A stretch of DNA of 21,931 nucleotides from NCBI GenBank assembly GCA_018699755.1, contig JABIRQ010000106.1:1-21931 (forward strand), written 5' to 3'. The notes beneath the pieces were generated by a model, which had not been told where the DNA came from, ran no database searches, and was given only the letters and a program-made list of their open reading frames with translations. Shown one piece after another: positions 7,984 to 14,041 of the stretch; positions within the stretch are counted from its first letter, which is position 1; every line of letters starts with the position of its first letter. This DNA is from Rhodospirillaceae bacterium (GTDB lineage Bacteria > Pseudomonadota > Alphaproteobacteria > CADEGL01). The translations under genes were made by a program, and so were the position numbers.

Positions 7984-8070
7984 CGTGTCCTCCCCCTTTG
8001 TCCTTATCCCTGGTCCTGGGCCCTGGGTCCCTGGTCCTGATTCGCGGTCCGCCCCGGACTCCGTCGAGGC
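7984..8070 (-). promoter_or_regulatory. GGA-rich flgC-fliE spacer, candidate CsrA-binding leader
   Basis: Read as minus-strand RNA, these 87 bases contain nine GGA triplets in contexts such as CAGGACC, AGGGACC, AAGGACAA and GAGGACAC; the last ones overlap the fliE Shine-Dalgarno. GGA is the invariant core of CsrA/RsmA binding sites and csrA lies about 1.1 kb away. The other gaps in this operon are only 3-18 bp up to flhB, so this spacer stands out. CsrA binding is inference; the motif density is directly visible. Confidence 0.45.
8007..8039. repeat. 12-bp direct repeat in the flgC-fliE spacer
   Basis: TCCCTGGTCCTG occurs at 8007-8018 and again, identically, at 8028-8039, a 21-bp period, with the related GCCCTGGG between them. 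On the transcribed strand each copy reads CAGGACCAGGGA and supplies two GGA motifs. The duplication explains part of the GGA enrichment. Confidence 0.8.
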
Positions 8071-8481
8071 CTAACCGCGCAGCATGTCGACTGTGCGCTG
8101 AAGCATGGAGCGCGAGACCCGCAGCACGCTCATATTGGCTTCGTAGCTGCGCTGGGCCTCGCGGAAATCCATCATCTCAAGGAGCGATTTCACGTTCGGC
8201 ACCTGGACGTAGCCGTCGCCGTCGGCGGCCGGATGGTGAGGGTCGTAGCGCTTGCCGAACTCGCTCTTGTCCTCGACCACGCCCTTGATCCGCACGAGGC
8301 GAAGGCCGCTGTCCCGGTCGAGGGCGTTCTCGAAACTGACCAGCTTGCGCCGGTAGGGTTCGACCCCAGGCGTGTCGGGCGCCGATTCGGCGTTGGCGAT
8401 GTTCTCGGCCAGCACGCGCAAGCGCGTGCCCTGGGCCCGCATGCCCGCGGCGGAGATCTTGAGCGCCTTGACGATATCCAT
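8071..8481 (-). CDS. flgC: Flagellar proximal rod protein FlgC
   Basis: A 136-residue rod subunit exported through the flagellar apparatus. The N-terminus MDIVKALKISAAGMRAQG and the following AENIANAESAPDTPG are the family signature; the middle has VQVPNVKSLLEMMDF and the C-terminus has AQRSYEANMSVLRVSRSM, the conserved rod/hook coiled-coil end. The length is normal. The ATG at 8481 follows the flgB stop by 18 bp with GAGGG as ribosome site. It forms the proximal rod with FlgB and FliE and is co-oriented with both. Confidence 0.97.
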   Translation of the reverse strand: MDIVKALKISAAGMRAQGTRLRVLAENIANAESAPDTPGVEPYRRKLVSFENALDRDSGLRLVRIKGVVEDKSEFGKRYDPHHPAADGDGYVQVPNVKSLLEMMDFREAQRSYEANMSVLRVSRSMLQRTVDMLRG

Positions 8482-8499
8482 GCCGCCCTCGCCCCGCCG

Positions 8500-8928
8500 C
8501 TAGCCCGACATCCCGCCGCGCCCGAGCGCGGTGCGGAACAGGCCGAGATACTTGCGATAGAGATTGGTCGCGATCTGATACTGCATGTCGGTCTCGCCGA
8601 CCTTCATCAACTGCTCCTCGATGACCACGGCGTTGCCGGACAGGTTGGTCTCGTAGGTCTTGTCCTGCACCGCCTCGCGGATACGGTCGCCCTGGGCGCC
8701 GGAATGGCCGAAATGAGAGGCGTCGGTCCGTTCGGGCGACAGCCGCCGGGCGACCCCGTCGCGGGAGAAACGCACCAGATCGTCGAAGGCCATGGGCTTG
8801 AGGTCGTGGGGCCGGTAGTTCGGCGTATCGGAATTGGCGATGTTCTGGGCCAGCACCTTCTGGCGCTCGGTCAGCCAGTCCATGCGCCGGCCCATGAGCT
8901 TGAAGATCGGCAGTTCCGTGACGTTCAT
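8500..8928 (-). CDS. flgB: Flagellar basal-body rod protein FlgB
   Basis: A 142-residue proximal rod subunit, the first gene of the flgB-to-cckA run. It has the AQNIANSDTPNYRPHDL motif (residues 27-43) shared by rod and hook proteins and a C-terminal IEEQLMKVGETDMQYQIATN segment typical of FlgB, ending in a Gly-rich tail. The start is an ATG at 8928. Its leader contains a 13-bp tandem repeat and five GGA motifs; an AGG of the last incomplete repeat unit is the only Shine-Dalgarno-like sequence. That makes translation initiation here unusual and possibly regulated. Divergent from csrA across a 242-bp region. Confidence 0.96.
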   Translation of the reverse strand: MNVTELPIFKLMGRRMDWLTERQKVLAQNIANSDTPNYRPHDLKPMAFDDLVRFSRDGVARRLSPERTDASHFGHSGAQGDRIREAVQDKTYETNLSGNAVVIEEQLMKVGETDMQYQIATNLYRKYLGLFRTALGRGGMSG

Positions 8929-8991
8929 ACCGTTGCCTGTGTGTCCTGCCTGCGTGTCCTGCCTGCGTGTCCTGCCCGTGTGTCCGCGTCC
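8929..8991 (-). promoter_or_regulatory. flgB mRNA leader with five GGA motifs, candidate CsrA target
   Basis: On the minus strand the 63 bases before the flgB ATG contain GGA cores at 8944-8946, 8957-8959, 8970-8972, 8983-8985 and 8989-8991. The first four are spaced exactly 13 nt apart, three of them in the identical context GCAGGACAC. The nearest lies 15 nt from the start codon and overlaps the only ribosome-site-like stretch. CsrA represses or stabilises mRNAs by bridging GGA sites like these, and csrA is the divergent neighbour. Binding itself is inferred. Confidence 0.5.
8941..8979. repeat. 13-bp tandem repeat, about three copies
   Basis: GTGTCCTGCCTGC occurs at 8941-8953 and 8954-8966, with a third copy at 8967-8979 diverged at the end (GTGTCCTGCCCGT). 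It lies entirely in the flgB leader. It could arise by slippage, which would also let GGA motif number vary between strains. Confidence 0.85.
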
Positions 8992-9049
8992 CTCAGCCCC
9001 GCCCCGGGCGCAGGGGCCTGTGAGGCGCTCGCCTTCGGGAGAGCCGGCA

Positions 9050-9057
9050 GTATCGGC
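9050..9057 (-). promoter_or_regulatory. Possible sigma-28-like -10 element for flgB
   Basis: The minus strand reads GCCGATAC, seven of eight matches to the FliA (sigma-28) -10 GCCGATAA, 121 bases upstream of flgB. The expected -35 position has only a poor match (GAAGCGTT against TAAAGTTT), and a TAAA lies five bases too far away. The CtrA-like box begins ten bases upstream. Treat as a weak candidate only. Confidence 0.25.
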
Positions 9058-9066
9058 CCAGCGTGG

Positions 9067-9082
9067 TTAACGCTTCGTTTAC
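9067..9082. promoter_or_regulatory. CtrA-like box between flgB and csrA
   Basis: TTAACGCTTCGTTTAC matches the CtrA consensus TTAA-N7-TTAA with one mismatch (second half TTTA) and exact N7 spacing. It sits in the divergent promoter region, 139 bases from flgB and 89 from csrA. CtrA controls flagellar genes in many alphaproteobacteria, and its upstream kinase gene cckA is in this same cluster. Binding is inferred from sequence only. Confidence 0.45.
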
Positions 9083-9170
9083 GGGACCGCGCCATGCTCA
9101 ATCCGCGCGACAAGGCCGGACGGCCCCTTTTCGCGACAGCGCGTTCAGGTAGAACCGAAAGGCAGCATCC

Positions 9171-9443
9171 ATGCTCTATCTCAGCCGCAAGGTCGGCGAT
9201 TCGGTCGTTATCGACGACCAGATCGAAGTCACCGTCATGGAAGTGCGCGGCAAGTCGGTAAAACTCGGCTTCACCTTCCCGCCGGGGGTGAGCGTGCTCC
9301 GGCGCGAGCTGTTCGATCGCATTCAGGCCGAGAACGAGGCCGCCGCGACGACCGATGCCGATTTCCTGGCCGCCCTGCCCAAAACCGTCGAGCCGGGCGA
9401 ATCGGGCGAGCCGGGCACGAAGGAGAACGGCGACGACGCTTGA
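9171..9443 (+). CDS. csrA: Carbon storage regulator CsrA, with long C-terminal tail
   Basis: A 90-residue RNA-binding translational regulator. Residues 1-55 align without gaps to CsrA: MLYLSRKVGDSVVI, then VTVMEVRGKSVKLGF, then GVSVLRRELFDRIQAEN. The RNA-contacting Leu4 and Arg44 are kept; the usual His43 is Leu and Glu45 is Arg. Beyond residue 55 is an acidic, Gly/Pro-rich tail of about 35 residues (ending TKENGDDA) absent from the 61-residue E. coli protein. AAAGG precedes the ATG. It is divergent from flgB, whose leader carries spaced GGA motifs, so flagellar mRNA is an obvious candidate target. In other bacteria CsrA controls flagellin or flagellar master genes, sometimes with FliW; no FliW gene is visible here. 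CsrA is patchily present in alphaproteobacteria. Confidence 0.93.
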   Translation: MLYLSRKVGDSVVIDDQIEVTVMEVRGKSVKLGFTFPPGVSVLRRELFDRIQAENEAAATTDADFLAALPKTVEPGESGEPGTKENGDDA

Positions 9444-9462
9444 CCGACGGGGTGTGAATGCA

Positions 9463-9479
9463 TCCGATGGCACATCGGA
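9463..9479 (+). other. Perfect short hairpin downstream of csrA
   Basis: TCCGATG and CATCGGA form a seven-base-pair stem around GCA, starting 19 bases after the csrA stop and ending 21 bases before the next start. No T-tract follows, so it is not a normal intrinsic terminator; it may stabilise the csrA 3' end or act as an operator. Confidence 0.4.
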
Positions 9480-9500
9480 AACCGCGCGAGAACGAATCCC

Positions 9501-9971
9501 ATGGCCGACGGACGATCCGATACCGCGGGGGTGATAGCCCCGCCGCCGCTGATCTACCTGGCCTTCCTGCTGGCCGGGGTCGGGCTCGACCGGCTGAGGC
9601 CCGCGGGCCTCGGCCTCGGCGCGGCGGGCGATTGGGTGGGCGGCGCGCTGGCCCTCGCCGGACTCGCCCTCATCGCCGCCTGCGCCCTGGGCTTCCGCAA
9701 GGCGGGCACAGCGATCGAGCCTTACCGCCCGACCACCGCCCTCGTCACCACGGGCCTTTATGCGTATTCGCGCAACCCGATCTATGTCGCGCTCACGGCG
9801 GTCTATCTCGGCCTTGCTCTCATCGACGACAACGCCTGGGCCCTCGCCCTCGTCCTACCCGCCCTCGCCGTCATGGCACGGGGCGTGATCCTGCGCGAGG
9901 AACGCTATCTCGGAGGCAAGTTCGGCGCGGACTACCGCGCCTACCGGGCGCGGGTGCGGCGCTGGCTCTGA
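9501..9971 (+). CDS. Isoprenylcysteine carboxyl methyltransferase-like (ICMT/PEMT) membrane protein
   Basis: A 156-residue integral membrane protein with about four hydrophobic segments (residues 16-30, 44-63, 95-108 and 112-128). The family signature is seen in TTGLYAYSRNPIYVALTAVY (about residues 83-102), where the RNP motif helps bind S-adenosylmethionine, and in the C-terminal REERYLGGKFGADYRAYRAR segment (about 131-150). Bacterial members methylate small or lipid substrates, or are of unknown role; the substrate is not deducible here. The ATG at 9501 gives a normal length, with only a weak GAGAACG ribosome site. It follows csrA by 57 bp with an intervening hairpin and may be co-transcribed. 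It ends 12 bp before the convergent dioxygenase gene. Confidence 0.82.
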   Translation: MADGRSDTAGVIAPPPLIYLAFLLAGVGLDRLRPAGLGLGAAGDWVGGALALAGLALIAACALGFRKAGTAIEPYRPTTALVTTGLYAYSRNPIYVALTAVYLGLALIDDNAWALALVLPALAVMARGVILREERYLGGKFGADYRAYRARVRRWL

Positions 9972-9983
9972 CATATCTCGGAC

Positions 9984-10832
9984 TCAGACCGGGCGGTCGC
10001 CTTCGATCATCACGCGGTGCATGACGCGGCGCTTGTCCGCCGCGCCGCCGTTGCGCGCGGGCCAGTAGTCGGCGATGGCGTCGTGAATGGTGCAGCGGTT
10101 GTCCCAGAAGGCGACCGAGCCGGGCCGCCAGCGGAAGCGGCAGGTGAATTCCGGCCGCTCGGAATGACCGAAAAGGAAGTCGAGCAGGGGCCGGCTCTCC
10201 TCCTCCGTCATGCCGTCGAAGCGCCGGGTGAAGGAACGGTTGACGAAGAGGATGGGTCGGCCGGTTTCGGGATGGCTGCGCACCACCGGATGGACGGCCT
10301 CGGACTCCCCCGCATCGAAGGCGCGCATGCCCTTGTAGAAATCGACGTAGCGCCCCGGCGCGCCGGTCGAATGGACCGCATGCATGCCGCCGAGCATCGC
10401 CTTCATGCCATCCGACAGGGTGTCGTGGGCCAGGCACAGATTGGCCCAGCAGGTGTCGCCGGCGAAGGGCGGCACGGCGCGAGCGTAGAGGATGGAGCCC
10501 ATGGGCGGGGATTCGATGCCGGTGGTGTCGGCATGCCATTTCGAGCCCCAGTTCAGCATCTCGCCCGGCTCGCGCACGACCTCGACAATCTCGGGATGGT
10601 CATCGCGGCCGCGGGCGATGGGATGGATGGCGATGGCGCCGAAGCGCCGCGCCAGGGCAATCTGCGTTTCCGGCGTCAGGGCCTGGTCGCGGAAGAAAAC
10701 GACGAGATGGTCGAGCAGGGCCCGGCGGATGTCGGCCACCGCCGCGTCGCTCAACCCGCCGGCCAAGTCGACGCCATGCAGTTCCGCCCCCAGCGCGCCC
10801 GCGATCGGCGCAGCCTCCATTCCAGAGCTCAT
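9984..10832 (-). CDS. TauD/TfdA-family Fe(II)/2-oxoglutarate dioxygenase
   Basis: A 282-residue non-haem iron enzyme expected to couple 2-oxoglutarate decarboxylation to hydroxylation of an organic substrate. The iron facial triad is visible: His100 and Asp102 in WHADTTG and distal His250 in CTIHDAIADY. The 2-oxoglutarate-binding arginine is in KRRVMHRVMIEGDRP near the C-terminus (Arg269 or Arg273). The N-terminal GALGAELHGVDLAGGLSD is typical of the TauD group. The ATG at 10832 is chosen because GAGGAGGG lies six bases upstream; the frame stays open further but overlaps the hydratase gene without family similarity. It lies 49 bp after the enoyl-CoA hydratase on the same strand, suggesting a two-gene catabolic operon. 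Taurine is only one of many possible substrates, so no gene symbol is given. Confidence 0.9.
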   Translation of the reverse strand: MSSGMEAAPIAGALGAELHGVDLAGGLSDAAVADIRRALLDHLVVFFRDQALTPETQIALARRFGAIAIHPIARGRDDHPEIVEVVREPGEMLNWGSKWHADTTGIESPPMGSILYARAVPPFAGDTCWANLCLAHDTLSDGMKAMLGGMHAVHSTGAPGRYVDFYKGMRAFDAGESEAVHPVVRSHPETGRPILFVNRSFTRRFDGMTEEESRPLLDFLFGHSERPEFTCRFRWRPGSVAFWDNRCTIHDAIADYWPARNGGAADKRRVMHRVMIEGDRPV

Positions 10833-10881
10833 GAATGCCCTCCTCTGCCCGCGCCGAGTCTCGGTCCCTCGCCTTGCGCGG

Positions 10882-11712
10882 TCAATCCTCGACCCGGTCC
10901 TCGAACTGGCTCTCGCGCCAGCGGATCGCCGCGCCCAGGCCGTCCTTCTTCCTGATCTCGCTGAACCGGCGGTACATCTCGGTCGGGGTGGCGTCGAGAA
11001 TGGCGCCCGTTTCGATACCGTAGTCGATGGCCTGGCGGAAACCGGCCACCTCCGCCCCATGGTTGATCGCGGCCTTCATGGCGCGGGCCGCCTCCGGCTC
11101 GATCGCCACCAGCCGCCGGGCGTAGCGCATGGTTTCCGCCTCCAGCCGGTCGTCGGGGAAGACGCGGTTGACCATGCCGATCTCTCGCGCCTCCTCCGCG
11201 CCAATGAGATCGCCGGTGTAGAGCAGTTCCTTGGCCTTCTTGAGGCCCACGATCCAGGGCATGACCATGGCCGGCGGCGCGGTCGAAAAGCGGATCTCGG
11301 GCTCGCCGAAGAGCGCATTGTCGGAGGCGAAGGTCAGGCAGCACATCATCGCGACCTCGCAGGATCCGGCCAGGCAATGGCCCCGGACCATGGCGATGGT
11401 CGGCTTTTCGCAATCCCAGGGCGTGATCTCGAAGGCGACGCAAGCGCGCAACATGGCCCGCGTGCTCTGCGGCCCTCGGCCGCCGAAGGCCTCGGACCAG
11501 TCGATCTTGAGATCGAAGCCCGCACCGAAGCTGCGTCCCGTCCCGCTTATCACGATGACCCGGACGGCGTCATCGGCCTCGGCCGCGCACAGGGCCTCCG
11601 GGAATTCGCGCATGACCTCAAGATCATAGGCGTTCAGCACTTCGGGCCGGTCGAACCGGATATGGGCTATCCCGTCTTCGACCGCGTAGTCGATCGTGTT
11701 CCAGTCCTTCAT
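10882..11712 (-). CDS. Enoyl-CoA hydratase/isomerase (crotonase) family protein
   Basis: A 276-residue crotonase-fold enzyme acting on acyl-CoA thioesters. The oxyanion-hole segments are GTGRSFGAGFDLK (residues 57-69) and RGHCLAGSCEVAMM (110-123). Both acid/base glutamates of hydratases are present, Glu119 in SCEVAMM and Glu139 in FGEPEIRFS, so hydratase activity is plausible; the usual Asp after MMC is Cys here. The ATG at 11712 is preferred over longer in-frame starts because GAGGG lies just upstream and MKDWNTIDYAVEDG is where family similarity starts. It leads the probable two-gene unit with the dioxygenase and diverges from the MFS transporter across 140 bp. The exact CoA substrate is unknown. 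Confidence 0.9.
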   Translation of the reverse strand: MKDWNTIDYAVEDGIAHIRFDRPEVLNAYDLEVMREFPEALCAAEADDAVRVIVISGTGRSFGAGFDLKIDWSEAFGGRGPQSTRAMLRACVAFEITPWDCEKPTIAMVRGHCLAGSCEVAMMCCLTFASDNALFGEPEIRFSTAPPAMVMPWIVGLKKAKELLYTGDLIGAEEAREIGMVNRVFPDDRLEAETMRYARRLVAIEPEAARAMKAAINHGAEVAGFRQAIDYGIETGAILDATPTEMYRRFSEIRKKDGLGAAIRWRESQFEDRVED

Positions 11713-11793
11713 GCCAACCCTCGCTATTTCGTACAGGCGGGCCATCGTGCCCTGCATCCCGGCAAGCGTCCATCGGCTATGCGTGCGACGGGC

Positions 11794-11823
11794 TTGGCGG
11801 GGACATGCCATTCGGCGGACAAT
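11794..11823 (+). promoter_or_regulatory. Weak sigma-70-like promoter candidate for the MFS gene
   Basis: TTGGCG (11794-11799) and GACAAT (11818-11823) are separated by 18 bp, each matching four of six consensus bases. Initiation would give a leader of about 23 nt without a Shine-Dalgarno. Low confidence. Confidence 0.25.
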
Positions 11824-11852
11824 CGGGTTCCCGCGCATGATTCGATGACGGC

Positions 11853-13379
11853 ATGACCGCAGCGACCCAGGCCCAGTCCCCGGCCCACGATCTGACGCCC
11901 GTCCAGCGGGCGCTGATCATGGTGCCGATGTGCCTCGGCGCCTCCCTGTTCATCCTGAACCAGACCAACATCGTGGTCTCGCTGCCCCATATGCAGGGCA
12001 CCTTCTCGGCGACCCGCGACCAGATCGCCTGGGTCCTGACCTCCTATATCGTCGCCATGACCATCGCGGTGGTGGCGACCGGTTGGTTTAGCGGGCGGTT
12101 CGGGCGCAAGAACGTCTTCGTCTGGGCCCTGGTCGGCTTCACGGTCATGTCCTTCTTCTGCGGCGCCGCGACAAGCCTGGAGGAAGAGGTCACCTACCGC
12201 ATGATCATGGGCCTCTTCGCGGGGCCGATCATGCCGCTCTCGCAGGCCATCGTGCTGGACACCTTCCCCAAGGAGAAGCACGGCAGCGCGCTCGGTATCT
12301 GGGGCCTCGGCATCACCGTCGCGCCGGTCGCGGGGCCCTGGATCGGCGGCGTGCTGACAGAGGAGTTCAGCTGGCCCTGGGTATTCTATTTCAACATTCC
12401 GCTCGGCGTGATCCTGGTCTTCTTCGCCGCCGTCTTCGTGCCCAAGGTGGAGCGCAATCCGAAGCGGCATTTCGACTGGGGCGGCTTCGTCGCCCTCGCC
12501 GTCGCGGTCACCATGCTGCAATTCATCCTGAACCGGGGCCAGCGGCTCGACTGGTTCGATTCGCTGGAGATCGTCATCTCCTTCGCCGTCATGGCGGCGG
12601 CCATCTATTTCTTCCTGGTGCACAGCTTCACCACGGCGCGGCCGTTCCTGGAGCCGGCCATGTTCCGCGACCGCAACGTCATCATCGGCTTCGTCTTCAT
12701 CTTCTGCTGGGCGCTGGTGGTGAACTCGCCCGTCGTGCTGCTCGCCCTGCGCCTGCAGAACATCGACGACTATCCGGTCGAAACCATCGGCTGGCTGCTG
12801 ATGCCGCGCGGGCTGGGCGGCATGTTCGCCATGCTGATCGTCGGCAGGGTTATGCGCGCGATCGATCCCAAGCATGTCGTCTGCGCGGGCTTTCTGATGA
12901 TCGCGGCCGGATGCTGGATCATGTCGGGCTGGTCGCTGTCGGCCGACGTGACAGAAATCTGGATCGCCGGGGTCGTCTACGGCATGGGCATCGCCCTGGT
13001 CTATGTGCCGGTCACGACCTTTGCCTTCGCGACCATCGATCCGCGCTACCGGACCGACGTCTCGGCGGTCTACAGCCTGATGCTGAACATGGGCTCGGGC
13101 ATCGGCATCACCATCGCGATCATCGTCCTGACCCAGGCGGTCCAGGTCAGCCACGAAGACCTGAGCCAGCACGTCTCGCGCTTCAACGAACTGTTCCGCG
13201 CGCCGGGCATCGCGGAGAGCTGGGGCCTGGGCAGCGAGCGCGGCCTGCAGCGAATCGAGAACCAGATCCAGCTTCAGGCGACCGCGATCGCCTACAACAA
13301 CACCTTCTGGCTGCTGACCCTCTGGGCGATCGCGATCTCGCCGCTGATCTACCTCATCGCGCGCCGGCGCCGGGACTGA
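11853..13379 (+). CDS. DHA2-family (EmrB/QacA-like) MFS transporter
   Basis: A 508-residue inner-membrane transporter of the 14-helix drug:proton antiporter type. Long hydrophobic segments run throughout. Motif C is clear as APVAGPWIGGVL after helix 4, followed by WPWVFYFNIPLGVILVFFA, a segment diagnostic of EmrB-type proteins. Two positions are atypical: the TM1 motif reads LFILNQTNIVVSLP, with Asn36 where EmrB and QacA have Asp, and the loop motif A reads SGRFGRKN with Gly where Asp is usual. This may alter proton coupling or substrate range. The ATG at 11853 has no visible Shine-Dalgarno. No EmrA-like adaptor or regulator is adjacent. It diverges from the hydratase/dioxygenase pair and may move a related compound, which is inference. 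Confidence 0.9.
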   Translation: MTAATQAQSPAHDLTPVQRALIMVPMCLGASLFILNQTNIVVSLPHMQGTFSATRDQIAWVLTSYIVAMTIAVVATGWFSGRFGRKNVFVWALVGFTVMSFFCGAATSLEEEVTYRMIMGLFAGPIMPLSQAIVLDTFPKEKHGSALGIWGLGITVAPVAGPWIGGVLTEEFSWPWVFYFNIPLGVILVFFAAVFVPKVERNPKRHFDWGGFVALAVAVTMLQFILNRGQRLDWFDSLEIVISFAVMAAAIYFFLVHSFTTARPFLEPAMFRDRNVIIGFVFIFCWALVVNSPVVLLALRLQNIDDYPVETIGWLLMPRGLGGMFAMLIVGRVMRAIDPKHVVCAGFLMIAAGCWIMSGWSLSADVTEIWIAGVVYGMGIALVYVPVTTFAFATIDPRYRTDVSAVYSLMLNMGSGIGITIAIIVLTQAVQVSHEDLSQHVSRFNELFRAPGIAESWGLGSERGLQRIENQIQLQATAIAYNNTFWLLTLWAIAISPLIYLIARRRRD

Positions 13380-13404
13380 ACGGACCACCCGTCTACACCA
13401 TTTC

Positions 13405-13425
13405 TTAACCATGCCCGGTAACCAT
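13405..13425 (+). promoter_or_regulatory. Tandem CtrA half-site-like motifs upstream of the fliO-fliP cluster
   Basis: TTAACCAT at 13405-13412 and GTAACCAT at 13418-13425 are direct repeats with a 13-bp period. TTAACCAT is the classical CtrA half-site. The spacing between TTAA and GTAA is nine rather than seven bases, so this is not a perfect full box. It lies 34-54 bases before the first small gene of this group. Confidence 0.35.
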
Positions 13426-13458
13426 TCCCATCGGCGGCATGCGGAAGGGAATGGAGCG

Positions 13459-13653
13459 GTGCAGACGAGAAGCGGGGCCGATGAGGTCGAACCGAAAAAC
13501 GATTCCGAAATGAGTCGCGCGGCGCTCGCAGCGCTTGAGCAGGACGGCATTCCGGGCGCGGCGATCTATGTCGTGATGGAGATGGTCGATCATCTCGCGG
13601 CCGGGGAACGGCCCGAAGAGCGCGCCGGAGAGCGCACCAGAGAGAAATCATGA
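13459..13653 (+). CDS. Small hypothetical protein, first gene of the fliO-fliP cluster
   Basis: A 64-residue protein that I do not recognise. The central part, MSRAALAALEQDGIPGAAIY followed by VVMEMVDHLA, looks like one or two helices; the ends are charged (PEERAGERTREKS). The GTG at 13459 is chosen because AAGGGA lies eight bases upstream; an in-frame ATG at 13411 would fall inside the CtrA-like motif, has no ribosome site and adds a basic, low-similarity stretch, and an ATG at 13510 is another option. Its TGA overlaps the ATG of the next gene (ATGA), so the two are translationally coupled. Co-location with fliO and fliP hints at a flagellar or cell-cycle role, not proven. Confidence 0.55.
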   Translation: MQTRSGADEVEPKNDSEMSRAALAALEQDGIPGAAIYVVMEMVDHLAAGERPEERAGERTREKS

Positions 13654-13979
13654 CCGGGGCACATCCGGAACCGAATATCGGGCGCGACCTAGCGAGCGCC
13701 TCGACCCTCGTCCACACCGCGCGCGAAAGTCTGGCCAAGGGCGGAGAGATCGCCCTGGCCGACCTGGAGGCGCGGATCGAGCGGACCTGTCACGCCCTCG
13801 CCAAACTGCCGCGCCCTCGCGCCCGCGCCTTCGAGGCGCCCCTGATCGCACTGATCGACGAACTCGAAAAATTGTCCCAATCGCTGACCGAGAGGCATCG
13901 AAGCCTCAAGGGCGAGATGGACGGATTGGGCCAGCGGCGGCTCGCGGTCCGGGCCTATGCCAAAGCCGAAGGACGCTAA
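13650..13979 (+). CDS. Hypothetical helical protein, possible flagellar chaperone or accessory factor
   Basis: A 109-residue, soluble, mostly helical protein with no signal or membrane segment. Residues about 20-50 (HTARESLAKGGEIALADLEA, then IERTCHALAKLP) and 60-105 (LIALIDELEKLSQSLTERH, then RSLKGEMDGLGQRRLAVRAY) look like amphipathic helices with coiled-coil character. The small size, helical build and place upstream of fliO resemble FlgN/FliT-type export chaperones, but no diagnostic motif was found, so this is only a hypothesis. It overlaps the preceding small gene by four bases and precedes fliO by 62 bp. Codon use looks native. Confidence 0.65.
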   Translation: MTGAHPEPNIGRDLASASTLVHTARESLAKGGEIALADLEARIERTCHALAKLPRPRARAFEAPLIALIDELEKLSQSLTERHRSLKGEMDGLGQRRLAVRAYAKAEGR

Positions 13980-14041
13980 GCGGCGCCGGATCGTCCCGAA
14001 ACCGACCCTGAAACGCCTCCAAAAACTACCCACAACCCGGC

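Noticed and set aside
9045..9059. Possible sigma-54 promoter for flgB on the minus strand (TGGGCCGATACTGCC)
   Set aside because: The GG and GC elements are nine rather than ten bases apart, and this spacing is rarely tolerated.
10833..11060. N-terminal extension of the dioxygenase frame
   Set aside because: It overlaps the hydratase gene, shows no family similarity, and a strong ribosome site supports the start at 10832.
11724..13550. Long open frame on the minus strand, antisense to the MFS transporter
   Set aside because: Strongly His/Asp/Arg-biased and featureless, as expected from the complement of a hydrophobic protein gene.
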